From the NCBI GenBank assembly GCA_029531795.1, contig JAPEIS010000012.1, positions 744,001 through 808,000 on the forward strand: a stretch of DNA of 64,000 nt, given 5' to 3'. A program made the translations under genes and the position numbers. Of this stretch, positions 24,115 to 35,707 are shown piece after piece. Origin of the DNA: Sclerotinia nivalis. Taxonomy: Eukaryota > Ascomycota > Leotiomycetes > Helotiales > Sclerotiniaceae. A model generated the notes under the pieces. That model searched no databases. It was not told where the DNA came from and saw only the letters and a list, made by a program, of their open reading frames with translations. Each line of letters opens with the position of its first letter. Position 1 is the first letter of the stretch.

Positions 24115-27100
24115 ATGGCTAAACTCGACACAGTCGAGCATGTCTCGGGACAATCGAACAGACCCCTAAGCAAGCTAGCCCATTGCTTAAAGTATGAGGA
24201 ATTGGCACAGGAATTGACGGTTAGCCTTGAGGATGGGCTTACCACGGCTGAAGCTAAAATTCGTCTCGAAGAGTACGGAAAAAATGAACTTGATAATGGA
24301 CCTGGTGTTCAACCAGTCAAGATTCTTATTCATCAAGTCGCCAATGCGATGATTTTGGTTCGTTTCCTCATTCCCATTCAGCTTAAAGATTGTTCCTCAT
24401 CATGTTTGTTTTTTAGGTTCTGATAATGGCCATGGCTGTCAGTTTCGGTATTGGCTCATATATCGAAGGTGGTGTCATCTCGGCAGTCATATTTCTCAAT
24501 ATTGTGATTGGCTTTTACAATGAGTTCAAGGCGGAAAAGACGATGGATTCATTGCGCTCCCTGAGTTCCCCTACGGCACATGCTGTTAGAGACGGAAAGA
24601 TCCAAGTGGTGCCTACTGTTGAAATTGTTGTTGGTGATATGATTGAAGTCAAGATGGGTGATACAATTCCGGGAGATATCAGGTACGTTCGCAGTTGTAC
24701 CTCTTCATTCTTTCCATATACTAACAGATCACATTTAGATTAGTTGAAAGTATGAACTTTGAGGCTGACGAATCGATGATCACCGGTGAAGCTTTGCCAA
24801 TCCCGAAGGACTCAAATGGGGTTTTTGATACTGAAACCCCAACTGGTGATCGTCGTAATGTTGCTTTCAGCTCCACTCCTGTTACTAGAGGCCGAGCACG
24901 CGGTATTGTGTATGCAGTGGGTATGAAAACAGAAGTTGGATTGATTGCCAAGTCTCTCGGACAGAAATCCCGTAAAATCCGAGAGGTCAAGCGTAATGAA
25001 GATGGTAAAGCAAAGCCGCATCGATATGCTCAGGCTTGGGCACTTACCACGACTGATTTCGTCGGAAGTTTTCTTGGCACCAATGTTGGTACTCCGTTGC
25101 AACAAAAGTTATCCCGACTTGCTTGTGGACTATTCATCGTCGCCGTTATCTGCGCAATCATTGTCTTGGCCGCGAACAAATTTGCCAATAACCAAGAAGT
25201 TATTATTTACGCTGTAGCCACGGGTCTTTCAATGATTCCCGCTTCACTGATAGTGGTCTTGACCATCACCATGGCCGCAGGGACTAAGGTAATGTCAGAA
25301 AAGAATGTGGTTGTACGCAAAATGAATGCTCTCGAAGCACTAGGCGCAGTTACTGGTAAGATACCTTTCTTTTTGATAGTAATGTTCAATATTTAACTTT
25401 TGTAGATATTTGCTCGGATAAAACCGGAACCCTCACCCAAGGAAAAATGGTTGCAAAGAAAGTTTGGATGCCATCTAGGGGAACCTACTCTGTTGGACCC
25501 TCCAGCAACCCAATTAACCCTGAAGAGGGAGATTTGTCTCATAGCGAAAAATCTCCATATCAAATGGGTAAAGAGGAGAGTGAAGAAAAGACGGATTCAT
25601 TTTCAGACCTTTTACAAGATAATACTGACCTTCAAGCGTTGCTTAACATTGCTTCAATGGCAAATCTTGCTCATATTCACAAAAGCGAAGATGGTTGGAA
25701 AGCAAGAGGTGATCCAACTGAGATCGCGATTCAGGTCTTTGCCCACAGATTCCGATGGGATAGGGAAAGATGGACAGCCGGAGACTCGCCTCAATGGAAA
25801 CAACTTGCTGAATTCCCTTTCGATTCTAAAGTCAAGAAGATGTCTGTCATTTTCGAACATGAAGAATCTGGGAACTCGATGGTTTTCACAAAGGGTGCAG
25901 TTGAGAGGGTGATTTCATCCTGCCCACGTGTAAGGATGCGAAACGAAGATGTTATAGTAATGACAGAAGATATGCGTGATGAGATTCTCAGCAACATGGA
26001 AGCTCTTGCCGCCCAGGGTCTACGTGTATTAGCTCTGGCCGGTAAAGCATGGGAGGGTCCTGCGAAAATTGATGCTCAACAATTTCGGACGGAAGAAGAA
26101 AGGAAAGAAGCAGAGGACCGTTTGAGGATGGAAGTGGAGGATGATTTAATCTTCCATGGACTCATTGGGCTTTACGATCCTCCTCGTATAGAATCCGAGG
26201 CGTCGGTCCAACAATGTCATCAAGCAGGTATCGCGGTGCACATGCTTACTGGCGATCATCCAGAAACCGCACGTGCTATCGCAGCCCAGGTTGGTATTTT
26301 GCCAAAAGATACTTCTACGATAGGAAGAGATAGTATGAATGTGATGGTTATGGCAGCAAGCGAATTCGACAAGCTCAGCGAGGAACAAATTGACGACCTT
26401 CCAATACTACCTCTAGTTATCGCACGGTGCTCACCACAGACCAAAGTTCGCATGATTGAAGCTCTACACAGACGAAAGCTCTTTGCTGCTATGACAGGTG
26501 ATGGCGTTAACGATTCTCCTTCGTTAAAACAAGCAGATGTCGGTATCGCAATGGGTGAGATGGGATCTGATGTAGCTAAAGATGCGTCAGATATCATTCT
26601 CAAGGATGACAACTTTGCTTCGATTCTTAATGCTATTAAAGAAGGGAGGCGAATGTTTGACAATATCCAAAAATTTATATTACATTTGTTGGCGCAGAAT
26701 ATTGCTCAAGCTTGCACGCTTCTCATTGGACTCGCCTTCAAAGATTCTACTGGAACTTCGGTGTTTCCTTTAGCACCTGTAGAGATTCTATGGGTCATCA
26801 TGATTACATCTGGTAGGTTCTATCAAGCTCATTGGATAGATGATTTACTAACACAATTAAATTCAGGTATGCCAGATATGGGTCTTGGCTTCGAAGCAGC
26901 AGCCCCTGATATCATGGATCGACCACCTCAATCTCTCAAAAGAGGTGTATTTACCAACGAAGTCATGATCGATATGTTAGTCTACGGTCTCTGGATGGCA
27001 GCCCTCTGTCTTTCTGCCTTCTCCCTCGTTCTCTTCGGTTGGGGCACCGGTGATCTCGGTTCCGAATGCAACGATCGTTATTCCGAGCAATGCGATACCG

Positions 27101-27615
27101 TCTTCCGAGCTCGCGCCACTACATTCGTCTGTCTAACCTGGTTTTCTCTCTTCCTCGCCTGGGAAATGATTAATCTTCGACGATCTTTCTTCCGCATGCA
27201 ACCGGGCAGTAAAAAATATTTCACGCAGTGGATCCACGATATTTGGTCCAATCAACTTTTGTTCTGGGCTGTGATTGCCGGTTTCGTAACGGTATTCCCG
27301 ACTCTTTATATCCCTGTCATCAATCGAAAGGTGTTTAAACATGAGGGTATTAGTTGGGAATGGGGCATTGTGTTTATAGAATCCATGTTATTTTTCGTGG
27401 GAATAGAATCCTGGAAGTGGATCAAGAGGGTTTATTTTAGACATCAGAAGAAGAAGAGAGGAGGGTTTACGAGAGATATCCAGGAGGAAGATAGTGGGAA
27501 GGCGATTATGGAGATCCTGCAGGCGCAGAATACGCATATTACTAGGAAGGGATCGAAGTCTGATCAAGATGATGAGAAGCTTAGGGATGTTGAGAGTGGT
27601 AATAGTAGTTTGTAG
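24115..27615 (+). CDS. ENA-type (P2D) Na+/K+-exporting P-type ATPase
   Basis: Exons 24115-24357, 24417-24682, 24739-25355, 25406-26812 and 26867-27615 give 3,282 nt, or 1,093 aa, the normal length for fungal ENA pumps. The N-terminal cation-ATPase domain precedes membrane helices 1-2, then the actuator SMITGEALPIP, the phosphorylation motif ICSDKTGTLTQGKM, KGAVERV in the nucleotide-binding domain, MLTGDHPETA, and the hinge MTGDGVNDSPSLK with VGIAMG. The C-terminal six-helix bundle includes TSGMPDMGLGFE, a P2D hallmark. It exports Na+ (and K+ or Li+) across the plasma membrane, giving salt and alkaline tolerance. Intron 3 splits the phosphorylation region just before Asp-Ile-Cys. Intron 4 (26813-26866, 54 bp) is in frame and stop-free, so retention would insert 18 residues into the membrane domain. 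Promoter context suggests pH control. Confidence 0.95.
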
Positions 27616-28686
27616 GTGAGCGGTTTATGTATTTGATTGGATGGGTGGATGGTGTTTGGTACGGAGGGAATAGGATAGGATAGGATAGGATATGATCGTG
27701 GCGTTTGGGGGTTAGATGTTAGGTTAGAAGATTCAAAAGTCGTCTTTGAGGGCGCATGGATATCGGTATCTGGTTTTTGTGTATGGTTTTGGGACTATGG
27801 ATGAATGGGATGGGGTTTGAAGGAAAGTGTATATCGACTTGTATTTTATCAATTTAATAGTGGTTTATCTAAATTAACTAAATAGTGATTATAGCTTTTA
27901 TCTTCTTCCCTTCTTGTCTCGTTCATGAATCTATGTGCGGTGTATGTATAAAGGACTTGATTGATTGATGTCCATAGGGGTAGAAATTATGATAGTCCAA
28001 GAAGTTCTTATGTCTTCCTTGATCCTCATAGACTTCGGAGATGTGTTATTGCTATCTTTGACAATCTAATCGGCTCCCTATGCGATAAAACGCATTAAAT
28101 CATGCGAAGAATCAACGACAAACTAATGACGATAGAAATGCAACATTCTATACCTTGGTTTCTAATTCGAGGTTGGAATTACGAGAATGAAAAATGTATG
28201 TATATGAATAATTGAACCAAGACCAATAAGCGACCAAAACCTGTGTAGATTCCTGTCTGATATACCGCTACATAGGGGCATTTTCAATAAGGAACGAGGG
28301 GCGGTGGATCACAAGGATTGGAGCATATGGATCAGAAAAGGGGAATATTGGGGAAAGTTTATTAAATTGGATGGCCTGATGTCTTTCTACTTTGTTGGTC
28401 GTGGGGTCATTTATGATCTTTTGTCAATATGGTCGTAAATATATGAATTATTAAAATGCTCTTATGCTATAATTATTACATAAGGTGTTATCCTTTAGAT
28501 CATCCAGAATCGGACATCAATACCCCAATAAAATTTCCGCTGCGCCTTATTCCTCGTATCCTTTTTGCCTATGCGTCGTGAACACCGTAGAAAGCTATCC
28601 GAGGCTTTCTGCCCCAAAGCCAGTTTGCTCCAACGAGAACAAGTCCACCTGGATTTATTGAACATCGTAAAGGCACCAGTGCCATA
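27616..28686. other. Intergenic region between convergent genes
   Basis: No coding signal. It contains a short AGGAT run at 27671-27690 and AT-rich sequence. Both flanking genes terminate into it. Confidence 0.6.
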
Positions 28687-29763
28687 TTAATATCGAAAAT
28701 ATCGCACTTGGTTTTGTACAGGACCGATATAGTCATAGACCAACTTTGCCATTGCAATCTCATATCCCTTCCGAACAAGAATGTGGCGTGCTAATCTTCG
28801 CTCTTCTTTGATAAGTTCAAAGCCCCATACCTATGATATATCCAGTCAGTCATGATATCCAGTGCTAACCAGGAAACCGGAATGACATACTGCAACACTT
28901 GACCATGAACCCGCTGCCGATTCCGTTTTATCCTGAATGCAATCACCCAAAGCCGTCTCCTCCAACCATCCCAATGTGAGGAATTCCTCTCCTTCTTCTA
29001 CATCCGCGGTAGGAATATATCTGCTTCGTATCCGTGTATTCCCCCATACATGATCTTTATGTTCTTTCGTATCCCAATTCAATTGTCTTATTTCCGTCGT
29101 ACCTGCGAGTCCCATGCTCGCAACTCTTTCCATCGTGAGTGTGGCGAGTCCATTTTCGTCTTGTGTTTGGGTTGTATGCAGAGTTACTTCTGCGAAAGAT
29201 ATGCCGCGTCGTATAAACCAATTCACGTTCTGGAGTCGGAGGATATGTTCAATAGGATCCGAGAGACGTTTGTTCTAGAAATGGCCAAGAAATACTTAGT
29301 CAGCACAAACAGGCGACCATTAGATATGTCGCTAACTTACAAGTAACCAAGATCCGTTGATATCATGAATATGTTTTTCTGGAGGAGCAGCCATCTTCTC
29401 GATCAACTTCTGAATATATTTTGATCTCTTGGGTAATCTCAGGACGACATATGTATTTGGAATCTGACCCCGCAGTACTTGGGCATGACTCTATTAAAGA
29501 ACCTCATATTTATGCCAAGTACATGTAAGCGCTGGTGACAATGCTACTTTTAACGCCATGCGTATTATTTTATGATAGGGGATGGAGTTAACCGTACTTT
29601 TCCCGAAATTTCGAATCCTACGATCATGATACCTTGTTCGTTCCTTTACTCCGCCCTTTAGTTCGAACTCTATATAGATATCTTCACTCCGTCGTTCATT
29701 CCTGAACCTTAACTTCACACGAGCAATGATGTCGACCTGTAGGCCAGATCTCGGTCGAGCCAT
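28687..29763 (-). CDS. Conserved ascomycete protein, possibly lipocalin-like beta-barrel
   Basis: Supported exons on the minus strand are 29488-29341, 29274-28891 and 28830-28687, joined in phase. A first exon 29763-29633 fits in phase (total 268 aa), but its intron has a weak acceptor (TAGAG) and the start is uncertain. The sequence contains VVLRLPKRSKYIQKLIEKM, HIHDINGSW, then alternating strands (TLHTTQTQDENG, GTTEIRQLNWDTKEHKDHVWG, FLTLGWLEET) and an ending with VWGFELIKEERRLARHI and LVYDYIGP. I recall this pattern from small fungal proteins of lipid-binding/lipocalin-like appearance, where repeated strand motifs end in a WGFE segment. No enzymatic motif is seen. The ligand and role are unknown. 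It is the last intact gene before the decayed 30-35 kb zone. Confidence 0.6.
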
Positions 29764-29810
29764 GGCTTACAATTTGACTGCATATAATACATACGTTCCC
29801 AGAACCGACA

Positions 29811-32800
29811 ATGGCTTCCAGGATGGATTCAAATAATACATGTCTTACCGGAGCTCTTCCTGTAGCTTTAAGTAACATCAATTCTTGCAACCTTGGTTTC
29901 TTTTGTAAGTTTTGGTGTATTTTGAATATCCACGATTCTAACTTTATAGCTCCTAATAATACGGATCAAATTCCACCTCAGTATTGTCCTCCTACGCCAT
30001 AATGTGAGATTATCCGTCTGGAGACATTATGGAATACGTGCCAGCAAAGTCAAGGTCCCTCCGTTCCAATGATATGTAAGTCAGGATATTACTGTCCTCC
30101 TGGGTGTCGGGAGCAGATTCTATGCCCTTCGGGTAACTACTGTCCTTTGGGGTCTTTCAAGCCTGTTCAATGCGATGTGATATCTTCATGTTGGCCGGGA
30201 AGTGCACGGCAATTCCCATTTCTTGGAATCTTTCTAGTGATTTTCATTGATATTGTTCTGGTTATTATTGTTATACTTGGGTCTCCTGTCCGAAGAAACA
30301 ATAGCAGTTCAGTGAGGCAAAATTTGACGCTTGGGAGCTCTAAAAAATTGGGAATGATGATGGGGAATACTATATATGAGCAGCTCGCCGAAGTAGAAGC
30401 AAGAAATACCAACGTCGATTTCGAGCCCCACCATGCAAGTATACAAAATTTTGTTGCATCTCTCAAACGATGTCTTGGGACAAGTGCCTTACGTTTTGAG
30501 ATTGGCTTTGATTATTTAGGGCTACGTTTGAAAAGCGGAAAGACAATACTGCAGGGTGTATCTGGTAAAGTAGAACCAGGCTCAATGTTGGCCGTAATGG
30601 GTCCTTCCGGCGCTGGGAAGTGTTAGTTTGTTTCTTTTGGAGTTTTCTATCCCTCAATACTGATTTCTTCAGCAACTTTTGTTCGATTGTTAATGGGGAA
30701 CTCAAAAACACTTCGGGCACAACTTATGTGAATGGTGATGCTAGGAGTATGTCCGAGTACGTGTATTGCATGCAGACTCCTGGTGTAGCGCTGATTAAGT
30801 TAGATTCAAGAAAATCATCGGCTACGTTCCACAAGATGATGTTGTTTTATCAGAACTTACGGTGCGGGAGAAAATTCTTCATTCTGCAAGAATTGCCTAC
30901 CTCGATCATGGGCCGAGAAGGAGATTGAAAGACATGTTGATGATTTACTCTCCTGTCTCGGTCTTAGCCACATTCAAAACAGCCTTGTGGGCGATATAGC
31001 CAAGCCGGTACTATCAGGATGTCAACGGAAGCGTGTAAGTATTGGAATCGAGCTTGCAGCGGCTCCTATATTGCATTTAAGGCTTATGTTTGGGCGACAC
31101 ACCTAGTTGCGGGGAAATCGGATCGCATAAAAACATACTAGGTAACTTTCCCACCTTACAACTGTACCGATATATTTTGAAGAATATAGTTAAGTGTTGT
31201 GAAACTGTATCCAATTTCATAACATGTATAATAAAAGAGTGATGATGAGTTGAAAAAAAAAAGAAGAAAAAAAGGAATTCAAGACTTTTCAAGGAAACAT
31301 GGCCGAGGCCAAGAAGGACAGCAGAGACACTCCTTCTAGGTGTCACTTTTGATTCGATTCGTAGATGTGCAATCAACGACAACTCCACTGAGCCACGGTG
31401 ACCGGTTTTCGTTTTGGCGTATGTTCTATATCAACGTATTTTGATATATATAGTTAAGTACTGCGAAACCGTTAGTCCTAGTACTTGACGAACCTGCATC
31501 TGAATTAGACGCTACTTCCGCCTTGTCTATTATTGGCTTACTTAAAGCTCTATGTAGACTTGGTATTACTGTTATATGTATTCTACATCAACCTCGTCTG
31601 GAAATCTTTTAGTCTTTGGATAGACTTTTACTACTTGCTAACGGGCAGGAAATATACTTTGCCAGAGCAGTAGATGCAATAAAATATTTCGAAAATGCGG
31701 GGTTTTCTATACCCAAGCAATGTAATCCAGCAGATGTATTAATGGATATCATATCAGGACAAGGCGAAAGATATACCAAGCATGGTTAGAGAAGATCACA
31801 AATGACCATACCCAGCCTAATAAATAGATGGAACCTTCATCGGAATCGTGGCATACAGTTTAGCCGTAACGCAACAGAAGAACGATTAGCACTCTAGTAC
31901 GCTCTTTCTAGATCGGCTGCTGCGAGAGGTGCCCCATGGCATCGTCAAATGTATTATTGTTTCCGTCGATCGATAAGACAACAAATAAGACAATTGTCCG
32001 ATTTTCTCTTCGAAATTGCAGTTGGTGCAGTTTCCGGGCTTCTAATAGGTCTTTCTGTTTATAAAATTGATGGATTACTGTTCCAAGGAATATTTCTCCC
32101 ACCATTTCAATTACTTTCGAGCGCTTCGAACTATATGTTGGTTCCACAACTCGGTTTACTGTCTTGTCTGGCTAATGGTATGTTTCTCTCCACTTACAGT
32201 CAAAGCATTAATATGTACTCCTACTTGAATGTATTTCATAGCTTTACACTGTCTTGAACATTGACCTCTCATTGTCCCACCTAATCCCGAGAAATTGGGC
32301 TAACGAAGGACTTGCGGCTGCTGCACCAAGAGTCAAAACATTCGGTGAAGAAAGTAGGAATCTCATCCTTACTTGTGCTAAATACTGATTCAATTCAGAG
32401 TCAGTCTATTGGCGTGAGGCGAGCTCGGGGCATAGTCGTTCTGCGTACTTTGTTGCGAAAACTTTGTCAACTTTATTTCGTTTGATATTGTCCGCTTTAC
32501 ACTTTACATCGTTTTACAGTATTTTGGCAACACCGAGAATTCCTTTCAGTATCTTGATAACTGTTAACACTCTTTACTTCTACTGTTCGTACGCTCAGAG
32601 CTTTGTACCGCATAGAAATGGCTGACCATGTAGGTATCTACGGGCTAGCATCTTGCGTTTCCGTAATTACACGTCGAGAAAATGGTCCACTCATGGCAAT
32701 AATTATTAGTTTGATCATCGGGGTATTCGGAGGCTATGGTCCTCCTCTATCCACGGTCAAATTATGGCATCTCGAATGGTTATGGAGACTTTGTCCTGGG

Positions 32801-33090
32801 GTAATATCCACTTCATTCTCTCCGGATCTTACTAACCTTGAGACAGGACATGGGCTTATTTTAATTGCCATACGGCCCCTTTGAAATATCTTTATGATAT
32901 TGATTCGGCTGCTGCATGGACTGGATATACGGTTAACCAACTTGGACTCGACGTGAGGTAGGGGTTCAGCTTCTTGCTCCTATCACCCCTGAACTAATAC
33001 TTCATAGCATGCTATTGATCATCGGGACGTTTTATCGTCTGCTAGCATTCATAGGTCTAATATATACTAATCGAGATAAACAAGTATGAA
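29811..33090 (+). pseudogene. ABCG-type (White/Adp1-like) ABC transporter, pseudogene
   Basis: Fragments in order match a half-size ABC transporter with an N-terminal Cys-rich lumenal domain: YYCPPGCREQILCPSGNYCP, a membrane span (FLGIFLVIFIDIVLVIIVI), Walker A (MGPSGAGK), the Q-loop region (IIGYVPQDDVVLSELTV), the signature (LSGCQRKRVSIG), Walker B (LVLDEPASELD), the H-loop (ICILHQPR) and permease helices (LFEIAVGAVSGLLIGLSVY onward). Breaks seen include TAA for an expected Gln codon at 30000, loss of one base near 30694 and another near 30890, a 0.4-kb insertion between the signature and Walker B (31070-31473), a TAG after RLEIF near 31609, and further stops at 31784-32900. The signature has Cys where Gly is expected. 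Several GT...AG introns are still recognisable. A functional product is impossible from this copy. Confidence 0.85.
31070..31473. other. Insertion inside the ABC transporter remnant, bounded on the right by a repeated motif
   Basis: About 400 bp separate IELAAAP from VLVLDEP in the transporter. Within it, 31172-31208 and 31437-31473 are similar direct repeats of about 37 bp (shared cores TATTTTGA, TATAGTTAAGT and GAAAC). The right copy abuts the point where the transporter frame resumes. The interior has an A-rich run (31252-31275) followed by a coding-looking stretch. It could be a small mobile element or a retroposed fragment. Its origin was not identified. Confidence 0.45.
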
Positions 33091-33190
33091 CGAAGTGCTA
33101 CCAAAAATTAAATTAAATAGCTGAGAAATTAGAATTGTATCACAAAAGCTAGTCCACTTTCAATACATATGCCTAATTGAATATATTCTT

Positions 33191-33210
33191 GATTGATTGA
33201 TTGATTGATT
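33191..33210. repeat. GATT tetranucleotide microsatellite
   Basis: Five tandem GATT units in the AT-rich spacer between the ABC transporter and kinase remnants (33091-33655). Nothing else is supported in that spacer. Confidence 0.85.
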
Positions 33211-33655
33211 AAATTAACGTCTACACTGAGTCTAAGACTATCTAAGACGGCTAGAAGCTTTGTAGGCTCCTAACAAATAACAACTGGTGAAATGCTGGCC
33301 GTATTAGGCTGTAGCTAGTACAATTTGGGGAGATTGAGATGGCCTCAATCTACTAATTTTGAATGGGGGAAGTGAAAACTAATCCTGGGGAACAAAGCCT
33401 GAATATATTCTTATCGGCCCTGCAAACTCAATGTTGGTAGGCCTCCGGTGCGTAGAAACCATAGAATTCGTAGTAATAAAATACTGAGTTTATTCACAAT
33501 AAGTACACCCTATAAAGGCTAACAAAAAGCTATACAATCAACCACCTATAATAGCAATAAATGTATCATCTAGAAAACGGTCGATTAGACCCTCCAAAAA
33601 AGTTCGTTTAGAATATCCAATCAAAAGAGTATAAAAACTTTGTAAGAGGATCGAT

Positions 33656-34902
33656 GTGAAAAATAGGCTACGATTCGTTCCCACTTCCAGCGCCTTGACT
33701 ACTTACTGTAAAGCATCAAATCTACACCGAAATATCCGCCAAATCATCAAGCACATCTCACTCCTGAAGTGGGCCAAAAGTGCCGTGAAACGGGCGCCTT
33801 CTCCACCACGGCTATACCCGAATGTGAAATCCGCTCTTATTAACCCATCAGAAAAGGTTGAAGAAGAAAATTTCGGAATTGGGCGATATTACCCAATGCG
33901 AATTGGGGATGTTCTTTCCTCACGGTATCAAGTCGTTGGAAAGCTAGGGTTCGGAAATTCGTCAACGGTGTGGCTTGCACGGGATTTACAGTCAGCGATG
34001 CTATCCCCAACATAAGATGAAGCTAATTTCAAAATAGAGCCCACCGTCACGTTGCACTCAAAATATTTACGAATGATGGCCAGAATACCAATGAGATTGC
34101 CATTTATAAGCATATTGGCCAAGGAAACAAATCAAGACTTGGCTACCGCTATGTGCGTACTGCTCTTGATTCATTTGAGTTGATGAATCGCGGTGGTAAA
34201 CCTCTATTCTTGCTGCTTTTGAGGAGGCCGAGATTGCTCAACCCTCACCGCGCAAGAAAGCGGTGGATCGAGAAATATATGTTTCCCGGACTCTAGATAT
34301 GCCAGCGTCTATTGGAGAGCCAATACTTTGCGACTTTGGAAATGCGGTATATGGGACAAAAATTAACGATGATGCCGCCTATCCCGATGTTTACAGGTGT
34401 CCAGCGGTGATGCTTCGTCTCCCATGGAGTTATAGCGCTGATATATGGAATGTTGGCGCTATGGTGAGTGGCCCTTTTCCATGCAAAAATAGGTTCGTGA
34501 AAATCTCTTTTACTGACGTGGCAGTAGATATGGGATATCTTTGAGGGTAAACATCTCTTTAGTGGGCAAGATCCGAAACGCGGCCGCTACACAACTCGTG
34601 CTCATCTTACAGAACTGATTTCCGTTCTCGGTCCACCACCACTGGACCTCATCAAGCGGGGCAAGAGATCTGCGGAATGGTTCGATGGGAATGGAAAATG
34701 GCTTGAACCAGACGAGGATGAGCCACATCGCTTACCGCTTTTGCCTTCTAGTAGTCTTGAGGATGCGGAGGAGAATCTCAACGGGAAGGATAAAGAGCTA
34801 TTTCTCAACTTTATTAAGTCGATGTTGCAGTGGGAACCGGAGAAGCGAAAGACAGCAAGGGAATTGTTAAATGATCCCTGGCTGACTAGGTCACAGGGAT
34901 GA
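33656..34902 (+). pseudogene. SRPK-like serine/threonine kinase remnant lacking the catalytic loop
   Basis: Three exons can be joined: to about 34005, then 34039-34461, then from 34528 to TGA at 34900-34902. The N-lobe is well preserved (YQVVGKLGFGNSSTVWLARDLQ, then HVALKIF with the ATP-binding Lys, and YRYVRTALDSFEL). Sequence then jumps from FELMNRGGKP directly to ILAAFEEAEIAQPSPRK and the C-lobe (PILCDFGNAVYG, PDVYRCPAVMLRLPWSYSADIWNVGAM, HLFSGQDP). In SRPK kinases the missing piece of roughly 80 residues holds the hinge and the HTDIK..N catalytic loop. A frame change accompanies the junction near 34210. No in-frame ATG precedes the kinase domain. A stop lies upstream of the first codon at 33656. 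The DFG-equivalent is intact. This looks like a fairly recent deletion derivative. Confidence 0.8.
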
Positions 34903-35555
34903 GCTGCCAGGAGACGGTGCTTTTATTCTTATTTTTGAGGGGGTTTTAGATGGTAGGATCCATCAGGATGTCTCTTCTGATGGTGAGAGTAGTCTAAAGT
35001 CGAGGCCGGTGTTTGCGTTAGTATTTCCGGTATTCTGTATACGTATTATATTTTTCAGAGATATATGCGTACGTAGTGTTGAATTCTATACCACTGAATG
35101 TATTGAAATTTGTTATAATATTGAATATCACTGGAAAGACACGCAAATACGAGTTTCCTATTGATCTACCAAAACGAAATATCGAAATTTAAAAAGTTGC
35201 TATTCGGAGTATTTACCGAAACTTTTATACCTCGAATTATAGCTAATAAATAATAATATAATGATGTATAATGATTTATTTAAGGATTTTCTGAATTAGG
35301 TAGATTAGTTCGATATACAGCCATTTCAGAGGCTCCCGTATTTGCAGGCACGGGGTTGTTATGTGGAATTGTAAGTATAAATCATGTATGGGGTGTATGG
35401 ACCTGATAGTTACTCTCATTCTGGTGGGTTTTATTATGGGGTTTCCTGGTCAAATGGGGTAAGAACATATTCTTACAAAAAAATTCTGCCATAAGCGAAA
35501 AAAAATACTTTCCCCTTCATCATCCCCCAAACAACAAAAAGCAAAAAGTTGAAAT

Positions 35556-35707
35556 GACCAGACAGGGGCTCGAACCCTGGACCTACCCCGTTCGAATTGA
35601 CCTGAAGGTTCAACTGTAAAGGGATCGTGCTATTATGACTATTAGTGAATGAAGAGAAGAAAAGGCTACAATGGGTGAACTTACATAACCAACTACACCA
35701 TCCGGCC
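35556..35707 (-). tRNA. tRNA-like gene with long intervening sequence, isotype unassigned
   Basis: On the minus strand, GGCCGGA at the 5' end can pair with TCTGGTC at the 3' end (seven pairs including G-U). An A-box-like TGGTGTAGTTGG and a perfect B box GGTTCGAGCCC within a five-pair T arm (CAGGG/CCCTG) are present. T runs follow just downstream, as for Pol III termination. The D stem does not pair, and the central part is about 75 nt too long. An anticodon GUA (Tyr, whose genes always carry introns) is possible within ACCCATTGTAG but is not well supported by the stem. The interruption begins GTAAGT and ends ACAG like a spliceosomal intron. It may be a decayed tRNA or a tRNA-derived SINE. Confidence 0.45.

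Noticed and set aside
29494..29632. Coding continuation of the first frame of the 28.7-kb minus gene
   Set aside because: The frame runs into TAA-TAG just before the conserved exon, so this stretch is better read as an intron.
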